In this document: positions 23,634 to 34,896 of the stretch, piece after piece
Numbering within the stretch: the stretch's first letter is position 1
Layout: the number at the start of each line of letters is the position of its first letter
Source of the DNA: Perkinsus marinus ATCC 50983
Lineage: Eukaryota; Perkinsozoa; Perkinsida; Perkinsidae
Length of the DNA: 64,000 nt
Direction of reading: 5' to 3'
NCBI RefSeq assembly: GCF_000006405.1
Contig: NW_003209596.1
Location: 5,755 to 69,754, forward strand
Translations under genes and position numbers: made by a program
The notes under the pieces: model-generated
The model's database searches: none
Told to the model about the DNA's origin: nothing
Seen by the model: the letters and a program-made list of their open reading frames with translations, nothing else

Positions 23634-24827
23634 TTACTTCAGCCGACAGTCGGCAGCCATAGAATGATAATCCTTACAAACGGAGAAGCCCATGTCTTGA
23701 GAGTAACTATCTCCATAAAAACAGCGAGACCATTCCCAGTTATGGACCGCGAACAGTGTACCGTTGACGTCGAAGAGATGATCGAACTGCTCCTGAGTCA
23801 CGACACCCTCCTCTACCATACGTTTGGTCAGATTGTTGAGGGTGTTCCAGATGTACTCGATGCCACCATTAGCGTCGGGGTAAGAGGAGGTATCCTTAGC
23901 GCACATAGACAGCTTACCACACCCGTGGCCCATCTTACACGAGCCTTCGACCATAATGGTAATCTTAGCCTTGAGATCCTCCCAACCAGGCTTAGTACAT
24001 ACGGTGCATTGCTCGGTCATCATCCACTTCATGCGTTCGAGCAGATCATCCTCATAACTACCACCTAATTCATTTCTGTACAACATCATAAGGGCGTGGT
24101 CTGCATAACGCATAACGTATTCAGTCTCCTGAGAGTTCTCCTCACCCTCGATGGTACTATCAACGTAAATGGAGTTAGGTAGATACCCCATACCCTGAGT
24201 CACCTCGTTAATCATGTCATGTGACTTCGTGAGAGCCTCCTTATAGTAATTATCGGCAATATGCTCAACATCAAAGCTGATACCAATAGGGGCTATCTCA
24301 GCCATAGTCTGCGCTGACACGGAACGCATGAGGAACTGCTCGAAGGTCGTCACGAATCCCACCATCTTCTCGCCATTCTTATCGACAACATCACCATAAG
24401 TGAGCCAGATGACGCCGTTGTTACCAGTCTCCTGACGCCACTTCTTCATCCAGCTTACGAGCTTGGTCTGATCCTTAATGATGTTATAGTTCGAGGCATC
24501 AGCAATGTTGATATACAAATCTCCACAATTCCACTGACGGCCCATATCACTCGTAGCGAAGTTAATCAAAGAATCATCACTTTCCCTCCAATAGCTCTGA
24601 GACCAGGTATAGGTACCAATCTTATTCCCACTACACGCATCAGAGGATATTGGCCTAGCAGTCGGTGGGAAAGGAGTACTAGCAGGGAATGTCACCGGTT
24701 GGTTAGGGTCATCAGGGAGAGCGGATGGCAAATTCCCACTACCTTTACTACCACCTGCTGTCGAACATCCTTGCATGCCGAACATGAGTAACGTACAAGT
24801 AGCCGATGCTGCAGTAGACCACCTCAT
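23634..24827 (-). CDS. secreted/lipoprotein-like protein of unrecognised family, copy 1
   Basis: An intronless 397-residue protein. The N-terminus has a hydrophobic signal followed by a lipobox-like MQGCSTAGG, then a Pro/Thr-rich linker (TPFPPTARP), then a compact ~320-residue domain. It shares most of its sequence with the plus-strand gene starting at 25555: NCGDLYINIAD, WMKKWRQETGN, IWLTYGDVVDK, IAPIGISFDVEH, GWEDLKAKITIMVEGSCKMG, GCGKLSMCAKDTS and HNWEWSRCFYGD. The many Cys residues are conserved between the copies, suggesting disulfides and an extracellular location. The alternating strand-helix pattern with SFDVEH resembles a TIM-barrel glycoside hydrolase, but I cannot identify a family. 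It lies head-to-head with its paralogue. Confidence 0.8.
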   Translation of the reverse strand: MRWSTAASATCTLLMFGMQGCSTAGGSKGSGNLPSALPDDPNQPVTFPASTPFPPTARPISSDACSGNKIGTYTWSQSYWRESDDSLINFATSDMGRQWNCGDLYINIADASNYNIIKDQTKLVSWMKKWRQETGNNGVIWLTYGDVVDKNGEKMVGFVTTFEQFLMRSVSAQTMAEIAPIGISFDVEHIADNYYKEALTKSHDMINEVTQGMGYLPNSIYVDSTIEGEENSQETEYVMRYADHALMMLYRNELGGSYEDDLLERMKWMMTEQCTVCTKPGWEDLKAKITIMVEGSCKMGHGCGKLSMCAKDTSSYPDANGGIEYIWNTLNNLTKRMVEEGVVTQEQFDHLFDVNGTLFAVHNWEWSRCFYGDSYSQDMGFSVCKDYHSMAADCRLK

Positions 24828-25554
24828 TATAGGAACTAGTAGGATATGAGATGAAAAAGAAACCTACCATGAGTAGACTATGGTCGACTGAATACAAGGA
24901 GTATCACACGCGTTATGCAACGAGTTTGCAGTCATCACGATAACGTATCACACGAGGATAACCGCTTGTATAGAGATTGGTTCTCAAGTTGGTCACGTGA
25001 CGAAATTCTCTGATCATATCAAATCATACTTCATAGAATCACGTTTATCAATCCGTTTTCTGAATATTGGTGATACCAAGGTGAGGTGTTCTACCAGTTG
25101 AAAAAAAGCGATGGCAGCAGCAGCAAGTGGAGCAGTAATCAAACCGTTCTGAACATTCGTTAAGCGACGAAGGTCGAGAGGAGGGAAGGGACTCAAGAGA
25201 CGATGACCACAGCCTTAGAGCAGAAGAACGTAATTGTGTATTGATGGTAGTTAAGGACCGTTTCAATTGAGATGTTCTACCAAATTTCAAGGACATCGAG
25301 AGTTCAAGTCGAAGCTGAGGGAGTTCCCATGGTACCACTACATATATCAAAAGTGAGCAGATTACATTGCTCAGAGAATGCTCATGAGATAATATGGTTA
25401 CGAGCCAACATCGGATTCTCGTGTAGTACTCCTAAGAGGATGTTCAACACGTGGTAGTATTCACAACACGGGACAGTACAACGAAGCCAAGTTGTGTTGC
25501 ACTTGTCACAATACCTCACTGTGACTTCCACTTGAAAAGTAGCACCTTACGGTT
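24828..25554. promoter_or_regulatory. shared intergenic region of two divergent paralogues
   Basis: The two start codons (24827 minus, 25555 plus) diverge from this 727-bp spacer, so both promoters must lie in it. No shared palindrome or obvious core element could be seen. Open frames on both strands inside it (for example 25048-25350 minus) have no recognisable content. Confidence 0.35.
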
Positions 25555-26754
25555 ATGAGTATGAAGCTCTTCTCGACGTTGGTATCGGTTATACTGGCAT
25601 TTTGCTTTTCTGGTTGTTCAACAGACTCGGGTAGTGATAGTAGCCCTGAGACTCTACCTCCTCAATTACCCTCGGATCCGAATCAGCAGGCTACGTTCCC
25701 TAAGACTACAGGCCCCCCTCCAACAACTAGACCCCCACCTACCAATGCATGCACTGGTCGCCCCATAGGCATTTATTCCTGGTCTCAAGATTACTGGAGT
25801 GAAGGAGATCCCGCTCTAACTGACTTCATTTCAAGTGATATGGGTAGGACGTGGAATTGTGGTGAGCTTTACATCAACGTGGCTGATCCTACAAACTACA
25901 ACATCATCAAGTACCAACCGCAATTGGTTGCTTGGATGAAGAAGTGGCGTCAGGATAGTGGGAACGATGCTATCATTTGGTTGACTTATGGTGATGTCAC
26001 CGAGAGGGATGGTCAAAAGATGTGCGCCTTCGTAAACACTTTCGAGCAGTTCCTTATTCGCTCGGTTTCTGCCCAGGATATGGCAGAGATAGCGCCTATT
26101 GGTATCAGTTTTGATGTGGAGCATGTCCCTGATAATTACTACTTACAAGCGTTGACCAGTTCGAGACAGATGATTGCTAATGTTACCGAGGGTATGGGTT
26201 ATCTACCCAATTCCATCTTTGTGGGTAGTACTATCGAGGGTGAGCCCAATCAGCAAGAAACTACTTATGTCATGCAGAATGCTGATAGGGCACTCATGAT
26301 GCTATACCGTAACTCGGTTAATGGCACTAACAATGATGGTTTGTTGGAGCGTATGCAGTGGATGATGACAGACCAATGCGTCGTGTGTACGCAGCCCGGA
26401 TGGGAGGACCTGAGAGCGAAGATCACTATCATGGTCGAAGGCTCCTGCGAGATGGGTAATGGTTGTGGTAAACTTTCTATGTGTGCTTATGATACGAGTA
26501 AATATCCCGATCCTGATGGTGGTATCGAGTATGTGTGGGACCAGTTAGAAGATCTCACTAGTTTGATGGTCCCAACAGGTATTGTCACACAGGAGCAGTA
26601 CAATAAGTTATTCGATGTCAATGGTACACTATATGCCATACATAATTGGGAATGGTCTCGATGTTTCTATGGCGATCCCTTCTCTCAACAGATGAATTAT
26701 ACCGATTGTATTCAAAACTACCACCTTGACGCTGCAAGCTGCAGGTTGGAGTAG
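25555..26754 (+). CDS. secreted/lipoprotein-like protein of unrecognised family, copy 2
   Basis: An intronless 399-residue paralogue of the divergent gene ending at 23634, with roughly two-thirds identical residues by eye. It begins MSMKLFSTLVSVILAFCF with the lipobox-like SGCS, then an acidic and Pro/Thr-rich spacer (TTGPPPTTRPPPT). The conserved domain starts at about residue 65 (ACTGRPIGIYSWSQDYW). Acidic residues that could be catalytic are retained in both copies (SFDVEH, TIEGE, MVEGSCEMG, DVNGTLYAIHNWEW), as are the Cys positions. Function unknown. Likely extracellular or surface-anchored, since the signal is followed by a low-complexity linker. I recognise no database family with certainty. 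Confidence 0.82.
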   Translation: MSMKLFSTLVSVILAFCFSGCSTDSGSDSSPETLPPQLPSDPNQQATFPKTTGPPPTTRPPPTNACTGRPIGIYSWSQDYWSEGDPALTDFISSDMGRTWNCGELYINVADPTNYNIIKYQPQLVAWMKKWRQDSGNDAIIWLTYGDVTERDGQKMCAFVNTFEQFLIRSVSAQDMAEIAPIGISFDVEHVPDNYYLQALTSSRQMIANVTEGMGYLPNSIFVGSTIEGEPNQQETTYVMQNADRALMMLYRNSVNGTNNDGLLERMQWMMTDQCVVCTQPGWEDLRAKITIMVEGSCEMGNGCGKLSMCAYDTSKYPDPDGGIEYVWDQLEDLTSLMVPTGIVTQEQYNKLFDVNGTLYAIHNWEWSRCFYGDPFSQQMNYTDCIQNYHLDAASCRLE

Positions 26755-27455
26755 AAGATGCTTGCGAGATATCTCAAATGATAAGTTGATTTCTGTTATG
26801 TGCTCTCTATTCCTGTTCCTACTATGATTTCTTGCGTTATCGCCACTGCATTTCAGAGATTTGAGTGTTCTATGAAATGAGATGCCACAAGTGCATTTCG
26901 AAGATCACTGGATTGAGTTTCTGAGTGCGTCACAGGGTAGTTGGACGTCGTGTTTATACACTTGAAGGTTATACTGTATGCATTAGGAAAACTCCTCGTC
27001 AAAATGTGCAATGCTTTCACTGAGGAGTGGTACAGGACTAAACTTGTTTTCGAATTCTTTCCTTTCTCGAATTGGTTTATCACAAGATGACAGATGCATC
27101 AGTCCCTTCCATATTTGAACGCAAAGAGGCCAAAAATGTGAGAATCACATTTCTCAAGAAGAGAGATGGAAAATGCAGATGCCACGAATGGGACATTCCA
27201 CGATCAAATAGTAGCAGATGAAGGATATGACCCCCTTCCATGGAAAAGGGTCTACAGGAGAATATCGAGGCTGCCCTTGAGAGGATGGTCGTGATCTGGC
27301 AGGAAAGAGATCCTATTCTTAGCTCCCTCACTCCAACTCGGTGACACTCGAAACAACAAAACTGATGCATATATGAGGGATCCCTCAGGGATCAACTAAT
27401 GCCTTGGGACAGGAGCGACTTCGCTATAAACTTCATCAAAATCTTAAGTGGAATG
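26755..27455. other. intergenic region between convergent genes
   Basis: Holds the 3' flanks of the plus-strand secreted-protein gene and the minus-strand peptidase gene. Minus-strand frames at 26853-27083 and 27080-27370 are open but show no domain or credible splice connections, so no gene is called. Confidence 0.35.
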
Positions 27456-29652
27456 GTCACACCATCATCTCTGGCACGAAGGTCCCAGCATCTTCTTCGA
27501 GCCACTGCTTGACTACATCGCGTATTCCCGAACGAGCGCGTCTGAGATGATAGTTCATATCCCTCATACAGTAGTAGACTTACGCAATGTTTTGATCCAC
27601 TTCCTCGCTCCCTCTGTGAGTCCAGTAGTGATGAGAGGCTCCAGGGACCTAGGCACAGACCGAGTAATGGTTAAGTCATATTGCTAGATGAAATCACCCA
27701 AATAGTTGGTCGTTCGTAGTTATCTGACGTTACGAGCGCTAGGCGATGCCAGGGATCCACACCACCGTTGACGGAGAGGATGCGTGAAGCGTTGAGCGAT
27801 AAGCCTCCATACTTTCTGTTCGTATGCTGTATATTAGCCGATATCTGACCATATAATGAGGCCGGGTTGTTTCTTGGCCTTGGACTGTAGTTCGGCTTCA
27901 ACGCCAGCAAAAAGAACATTTTTCCGAGTTAGCATTCCATGAATCCCCGCGTACAACTATTCGATTCAGATAAGTAAGCTAAAGCATAGTGGCTCTACTT
28001 CTTCTGGAGTAAAGTCCCAGCCTATTTCGCAGAGTTTCATATTCCACTTGAGATCATTGAGCCGCGGAGGCCACAGACAGTTCTTCGACGAGTCACAGGT
28101 TTGATAGAATCCAAACTCGTTGCAGGTTTGGAAGACCCACATCTTCATCCAGTCAGCGTATGACTCATTTCTATACCTGAGTCCATACTTCTACTCGTAC
28201 AGCGTCCTCGCGACTTGATTACATGCGAGCAACTTCCTCGAAGTCGACATCTACACATTCTTTCGTTCGACTTCTACTAACCTCTGCCAGGCCCTCCACT
28301 AATGACCTAAAGACTCGCTGCCCAGTTTATATGTCTAGACTTTGCCTGATTCTCACGCTGGTCGTTTGGGATCAGTGAAACGACTGCAAATCTTTTCGAT
28401 GTTGCACAAGTCACCCTCGCATCGAGGATCGTTTGACTGCACTGAAAAACTCAGTACACCTTCAGCAGTCCTGAATCGGGGGTAAACTGAAAAGCTGTCT
28501 TGGACTATCCCTCTCACCATAGTCTCCTATTATCATGTTCTTCTAGCATGTTCGTACCACAAATATTAAAAGTCCTCTCCAGTTTTCGTCTCAGTTTCTC
28601 GTCCTCGAGCATCTGTCCCACTTCAGCGTGGGCTTGCTTTATCTGACTTAGAGGGTGATTCACTCAACAGCGCATTGGGTACAGCGGTAGCGCAAGCGAT
28701 ACTTCCTCCGACTAACTCGTTGGCGAAGGCATCGGCAGCTGCGTTATTATATCTATAGGGATCGACACTAAACAGAGAGTTTCCGACTCCACCTCTACTC
28801 TGGAAAGTCGAGTTGTGCCTGAATGGGCGCGCTGGAGCTCACAGCTGCAACGAACTCTCTGGATAGACAGCCCGAGCCCAGGCAGCTACAACCTGAAACA
28901 ACACAAGCAAGGATGACATACAGTAGTAGCGGTTGACGATTCCCACCATGCTACTTACTCCTGGATAGCTCCCACCGAATGTGACGAACTGAGCGTTCTC
29001 GAGATTGTATTTAGTAGCGGCATAGTCTCGGAAGCGTGCGACATCAGCCAAGGCTTGGTCGACTGTGAAGGTCTTCTCCAGTACTTTACGGGACAGCTTT
29101 TTTGTCGGTTTCTCTACCCCATAGTATCTTCAGCATTCTCGTTCGGCACTCGGATAGCAATTCTCCTATGACCTGTGTTCAAGAGCCATCGCGACAGCTC
29201 CGATCTCCTTCGCAAGAGACATCATGTCATCCGCGACATTCGATGCAGTAACGATATCGTCACTTAGGCCTGGAGACTCCCCTCCAGTGTAGAGGAGGAC
29301 GACCTGCACAAGATTTCCCCCCACTTCGGAAGGTGCCCGTGCTTACCGGCCTATGGCACCTATCCCTAGATGAAAACTCATCGTTATATAAATACTTTTG
29401 GCACCATTTCTCCCGGGCATGAGCTCCTAAGATGCAGTGCGTATGAAGTCGGACGATGCCTCACCAAGCTCTCCTCTCACTGTTATCGGTGAAGTGGTCA
29501 ACAAGTTGATCGCAATACATGTACGTATGGTTACCGCCAACTTTGGCCTCTCTCATTAACGAGTGTGAATGCTTATGTAGCCTAAACCTGTCCCGTGGCG
29601 CCGGCAGAGCAGTAGACCCCACCAACAGGACCGAGAGTTGGGCCAACTTCAT
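27456..29652 (-). CDS. S28 family serine peptidase (prolyl carboxypeptidase / DPP7-like)
   Basis: A secreted or lysosomal serine peptidase that cleaves after proline. ATG 29652 begins a signal peptide, MKLAQLSVLLVGSTALPAP. The alternative upstream start is a TTG and was rejected. S28 hallmarks: CDQLVDHFTD at the mature N-terminus, ADVARFRDYAATKYNLENAQ, and the nucleophile elbow VTFGGSYPG followed after an intron by AAWARAVYPE. WVFQTCNEFGFYQTCDSS, the Asp region SVNGGVDPWHRLAL and the His region VPGASHHYW follow. The catalytic Ser, Asp and His are thus all present. It ends VVKQWLEEDAGTFVPEMMV. There are several introns, some too diverged to place exactly in the middle third (28200-28830). Confidence 0.85.
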
Positions 29653-30250
29653 TGAATAGCAATACAAATAACAAACGACTGCTATCACGCAGTAGTCCAC
29701 TCCCAAAGCCTGTTATACTATGCAGGTGAACAGGTTCATACAATGGGTCATCGCACAAACAACAAACGTTGGTGAGACGCTCACATTCTCCCCTGGCTCA
29801 CCCGAGGCTTGACTACGGGACAGTGTCAAGATGTTGGACTAGAAGCAGTCAGGCTTGCCTGTATAACAAGTACACACGCCGAATGGTAGTCCACAACTGG
29901 TGAATGTTGTTCGGTTTTGTCCATTCATCGCCAGCCGTGGATGAAGAATACTGTCCTCTTTTCCATCCCACTGTCGGCCTTGTATTTGTCAATTTGATTG
30001 GAAAAAAGTCGGAAAGGAGATTCCCAAACCCAATCAATTTAGAAAGTATTGTGAGTCCCTTTACACCAGGGGTTACAACACAAGTCCCACATCTCAAAGC
30101 TAAGGGTGGCAGACAGTGTTGGATAAGATGCCATAAAGAAACACTTCTGATGAAGGATTAGAAGAACATTCAAACAAAGAACACACGCATGGTCTGAATA
30201 GCGACTACTTTTGAACATCCAATTACTGGAACAGAATCACAGACGACAAT
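29653..30250. other. intergenic region
   Basis: A plus-strand 85-codon frame at 29904-30161 starts with ATG, but its composition is ambiguous and it has no recognisable domain. A minus-strand frame overlaps it. No gene is called. Confidence 0.3.
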
Positions 30251-31626
30251 TCAATGGTGATCATCGTTTCGGTTCTTCTTCGACTTCTTCTTATTAGTTG
30301 TGGATGCCCCTTCCTTGCCTCCATAGATTTGCATGCACGTTAAGAACAGGTCCTCTAGGCCTGCTTCTCGGCACCTTGAAATGAGCATTACGTGTTGCTC
30401 TCTCATGGGGAAGCCAGTACTCACCGCTCAGCAACTTCGTTGAATTCGTCCTTGCCGTATTCATGGAACTCGATCGGCAGCTTACGTAAGTCGTCCAGCG
30501 TTTTCCCCGGAGGTACAGGGATTTGCTCATCACCTCGCACCTCCATGAGCCGCCAGATGAGCCTGATTGAAAACATGGACAACTGTAGAGACATGAAGAC
30601 ATCAGGAATTACTTCGAAACCATATTCACATATTCGCTCACATCTCGTTCATCCCCCTCCACGACGATGCATCCAGGGAAACCTATTTTACTCATCCCTC
30701 CCAGTCGGAGGTCATCTGAAAGTATACTGGAATGTGTCTGCTACTTCGGTCTGCCCTCGAATGTGAATAATCGAATTATCTTACTGGCCCATTTTTGTAT
30801 GCATCGACGTTTGTAGGGACTCCGTATGTGATGGAAAAATATCATCCTCCTCCCCAGCATCAGCGGACCCTTCTGGAGCTCTGACTTCTTTGCCTGTATC
30901 AATACTAACCGAACTCAGTCTTCATGCCGTACTTTGACTGCTGCTCGTACAACAGAATCATAGTCCTCTTTAGCCGCCATCTCTTCCTGTTGTTTAGTCT
31001 GCCATTCTTCACCAAGCTGTTGGGAACATTATAAGTGGAGGCGGCGATGTTCACACTTACTTTCGTGAGTCTATCCGAGATCGGGGCTAGAGCGGCGAGG
31101 ACGGGAAATTCATAAGTGGATTTCAGCTGAGACCGGACGTTCGCGGCAAGGAGCTCCTGCAAGTTACCTGAAACATACAACAATGTGGTGACTTCTCCAA
31201 TTGTCCACAATATAGATTCGGAGAACAATTATTGTCACTAACAATAATCATTCTGGCAACTTGTCAGATTGATATTTCTACCATCCTCACCTAGTTTATA
31301 CTTGACATTCTCTGAGCCCTCGACCGCAGTTATCTCAGGGAAGGCCTTCTCCTCTCCAGCCGAAGGGTACCCGTGTGGTAATGTTATCATAAACGTTACA
31401 CTCGTCTCAGCATCAACCTTACCCCTCACAGTGACTGCATACCTATGATGAAAGGGTATGAGTAACTCTACTGGGAGTTCACAATAACGACTCACGCTGT
31501 CTCCCCGTCGTCCGGGCCTTCTGGTTTGTGCAGCCATATAAAATCACAATCATCCTCATAAGCCGCACATATAGCCTCCGCTTCCTCGAGCTGGAGATGG
31601 AACCATGCAACAGCAGCAGCAGACAT
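30251..31626 (-). CDS. RWD-domain protein of the RWDD2 type, copy A
   Basis: Starts at ATG 31626 (MSAAAVAWFHLQLEEAEAIC). The RWD domain covers QLEEAEAICAAYEDDCDF, YAVTVRGK, FMITLPHGYPS and PEITAVEGSEN; the YPxxxP-type loop (GYPS...FPEI) is typical. A second conserved region near the C-terminus matches the DUF1115 domain of RWDD2A/B, including a FPGCIVVEGDE-like strand and EFVNL-type helix. The protein ends with a Lys-rich tail (NKKKSKKNRNDDHH) at 30251. At least five introns. The adjacent gene 31954-33383 is a tandem paralogue with the same layout. RWDD2 proteins have no firmly established function. Confidence 0.75.
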
Positions 31627-31787
31627 ACTACAAAATTGTTCAACTCACTACGGAGGCAATTAATTGCATCATGAGATGAGCAAAGCGAAACATTCCATCA
31701 AGATATCCGGGCTGCGACCCGCGCAACCGAACTATGTGGTCCAACAAAGGCCTTCGAACGTACCTGTCTGGTCACGAATCGTGACTG

Positions 31788-31830
31788 CAGCATCTTGCTG
31801 CATCGTGACTCACGATGCAGCAAGATGCTG
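31788..31830. repeat. perfect 20-bp inverted repeat with 3-nt loop
   Basis: The arm CAGCATCTTGCTGCATCGTG (31788-31807) is followed by ACT and then by its exact reverse complement (31811-31830). It lies in the short spacer between the two tandem RWDD2-like genes, upstream of copy A's start is about 160 bp away. It could form a strong hairpin or cruciform, or be the remnant of a foldback element. Confidence 0.9.
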
Positions 31831-31953
31831 TAGAGGTATGGTCAGCAGAGGGAATACTCAATTTAGCAACTACGCACTACCACACAACTACCAAACAGAG
31901 ATAAAAGCCTCATCATAAAACACATACAAACAGCATCACTAGTAGTTGAATGC

Positions 31954-33383
31954 TCATCGCTTTTTCTTTTCCTTTTTCTTCTCATCATTCGACTTCGTCT
32001 GTGGCTTCTTCTCCTTGCTCTTCTTACCGCCATATATCTTCATACACGTCAGGAACAGTTCCTCAAGACCAGCCTCCCTACACCTGCGGGCAAACAACAA
32101 GAACAAGCCTTCCCATGTCCGAGGACAACCCCATAACCCACCGAGCCGCGACCTTGTCCATATCATCCCAACCGTACTCCGTGAATGATAGAGGTAACGC
32201 CCGCATATCGTCCAAGCACTTCCCAGGAAGCACAGGCACCTGCTCTTCTCCTCGTACAGCGATATACTTCCACCGTAGCCTAAAGCATGGATCTCCTGCT
32301 GGTGTATAAGCCAATCGGTCACCTGGTCACAAGATTAACAAACTCAGCGCAGTCACGTTCATCGCCCTCGATGAGAATACAGCCGGGATATCCCAGTTTC
32401 GACATACCACCGAGACGGAGTGCCCCTGAGGGCCAATGCATAGCGCAATTGGGGACGAGAAGAGGGCAGCCTACTGGCCCACTCTAGAATATATTTCCGT
32501 TTAGTAGGGCTCCATATGTGATGAGAATATATCATTCTACGGCCGAGTACAGGAGGGCCATGCCTCTGCTCGTACTTCTGTGCCTACTGCCCGGTGCATC
32601 GATGAGACTAACAACACCGAGGAGTTCTACCGCGATGGCTAGGTGAGTGGCCCAGGCGTAGTTGTCCATTTCCTCTGCTGCCTCTTCCTTCTCGCGTTCA
32701 ATCTCCATACCGATCCACTCCTCCTCAAACTAAGATGAGCCTATGGTTATAACAGTCCCATGGTGTAGGTTAGAGACCTCACATCAGCGAGGAGATCGGT
32801 CAATGGTGGCCCCAGAGATGCGAGGATTGGGAAATCATAGCCGCTCTTCAACTGCTGTCGCACACTGGTAGCCACTGCATCTTCAATTTTACCTTAGTTG
32901 GAATTGATACACCAAACGGTCGGAGTTCCACTGCACCGACTATGCTTCACCTCCATAATTAATGCCCTCAGTTTGGCAAAGAATGCTAGGAATATTTCTC
33001 TTCCAAAACTTCATGAATACAGCAGTTCACCACGTAGCATTTCTAGTATTAGCGTGCTTCCCCCCATAGTACGCAGTTTCCTCTGCACCGACTCCGAACC
33101 CTCAACTGCTACTATCTCCGGCACAGCATACTCATTCAAGGGGTACTCAGGTGGTAGTGTGAACATCATCGTCACTGAACACTCCATTGGGCCGTCCCTG
33201 CGCACTGTCACTGCGTATCTGAGATGCTCTCGAGTAGTGAGCAGTGAAAAGATAGTACGCAGGCTCTGCTATATCATCGTCCCCATCAGGCTCGTGTAAC
33301 CACATGAATCCATCTTCGCCTCCATAGACAGATCTCAGTGCCTCTGCCTCTTCCAACTGCAATGCTATGCAGGAGCCAGACAT
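31954..33383 (-). CDS. RWD-domain protein of the RWDD2 type, copy B
   Basis: A tandem paralogue of the gene at 30251-31626. ATG 33383 opens MSGSCIALQLEEAEALRSVY, followed by the RWD core (VRRDGPMECSVTMMFTLPPE, YPLNEYAVPEIVAVEGSE). The C-terminal DUF1115-like part reads LRLGGMSKLGYPGCILIEGD, ERDCAEFVNLVT, YIAVRGEEQVPVLPGKCLDD, SFTEYGWDDMDKVAARC and EAGLEELFLTCMKIYGGK. It ends in a Lys-rich tail (KKKEKKKR) at 31954. The shared tail motif (C-x-E-A-G-L-E-x-L-F-L-T-C-M) confirms the pair. Introns split the middle of the protein. Cellular role unknown. Confidence 0.78.
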
Positions 33384-33552
33384 CTATGCTGGTATTGATC
33401 ACGGTTTAAAAAAGGGGGAACATAGACCTGCTGAGACCAGTACCATTCAAGGAGAATCCCCTTTAGCGACAAAGCCTGCTATTAGAAGGAAGCCTCTACT
33501 ATGATGCACAAGACAGTGAATGGACAGAAACCTCACACATTATTTTCGGAAA

Positions 33553-34896
33553 TCATGAACCAGAGCTTGAAATCTCACTGCTGCCAATACCAACTTTGCG
33601 GAATCTCTTGGTGCGCATAGCCTGTGAATTGATATAGGTCTTCAATGTCTCCACCTCATCTATAGTGAGTTGACGCACATCTCCAGGGTTCGGCACTCCA
33701 GCTGCATGAAGCGAGAAAGGGCCCAGTTGTATCCGGCACAAGTCCCGGACTGTGGACCTGACTCTGCATATGCTGCGGGGAGGAGGTGAAGAGTAGATCC
33801 CATTAAGCTGATCAGTCCCCTACTTACCCTACAGCCTCGACCATCCGTCTAACCTGCCGGTTCCGTCCCTCCCATAGAGTGATATTCAACTGCTTGCATT
33901 TGTAGCGGTCATATTCGCTCATTTCAAGTGGGAGAGGGTCTCCATTCACGTCCAGAGGCTCCACCAGTGCAGGCAGGGTCGGGCCGTCTACCGTAGCATA
34001 GCACGAATGGTTGATTCTCCATTACTCACCTTCTAGCGAGACCCCACTGCGTAGTGCCATGAGCTGTGCCCCGTTGAGGGCTGCTCCCTTCACTACCACT
34101 CGGTAGACCTTGGGGACTTTATAGACTGGATCCACCAATGATGATTGCAAATAGGTATCGTTAGTAAGCAGCAGGAGACCTACTCAGAGTAGAGGGAGCA
34201 GGAGGAGGAGTATGATGACGATAACCAGTGCTCTACCGGTGGTATCCTTATCAAGACGACCAGATGCTCCGATGTATACGCTGGGGTCAGGCAGCAGTTG
34301 GAATACCTGGGTAGTAGGCCCCTCACGAAAGTGTCCGTATCATCGATGAACCAGACTACAGTATCCCTATTCAGAGGATCATCTCGGCTGACCACATACC
34401 CTGCAGGCTTATGCATGAGCAAAGTTAGCCGACATGTGGCCTCTAGCGGGGTGCCATTAACCTGCGCTTCACCATAATTCCTTACCACCCTCTCCGGTAT
34501 CCCCTACTACCAATATGGAGTCCTTACGAACATCCACCCATCTGTTCTGTACAATCGGCCGACCATTGATACTTATCCGACCACGCTCGATAAGCCGTCC
34601 AGCCTCTGTGCCTGAGGGAATTCCCATACCCTCCAGAGCCAGTGTATGGCTAACGTACGGCTACACAGCCCTAACTTCGAAAGCAGCCTATCCACTGTAA
34701 CGTGATCTGAGCCCACATGAGCCACCTAAAGTCAGCAAAGTAAGCGCCCTCATCACTATGGGACTCACTGATGATTCGCTAAGTTTCCCTTTCGAATGTT
34801 CCAACGCCGATACCCTCGGCTCGGGCTCATGACCCCAAGTAGGCTGCCAAGACACGGAGGTAGACGGCGTTGGAGGCCTCCTCCAACTGATGGAGC
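33553..34896 (-). CDS. RNA pseudouridine synthase, RsuA/RluB/RluE/RluF type
   Basis: Converts uridine to pseudouridine in rRNA, probably in an organelle. Domains in order: an S4 RNA-binding domain (VDRLLSKLGLCSRTEAGRLI, ERGRISINGRPI) joined across an intron, then the catalytic domain. The latter has LLMHKPAGYVVSRDDPLNRD, SGRLDKDTTG with the catalytic Asp of the GRLDxDTxG motif, VPKVYRVVVKGAALNGAQL and NITLWEGRNRQVRRMVEAVG. The C-terminal CRIQLGPFSLHAAGVPNPGD follows the family pattern, and the protein ends with a basic tail. The 5' end is not resolved: the frame before the S4 domain (...HEPEPRVSALEHSKGKL) stays open to about 34896 without an ATG. A targeting exon further upstream is likely. 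Confidence 0.8.

Noticed and set aside
29904-30161. Plus-strand 85-codon ATG frame with some protein-like character
   Set aside because: No domain, no splice partners and an equally long minus-strand frame overlap it; not enough to call a gene.
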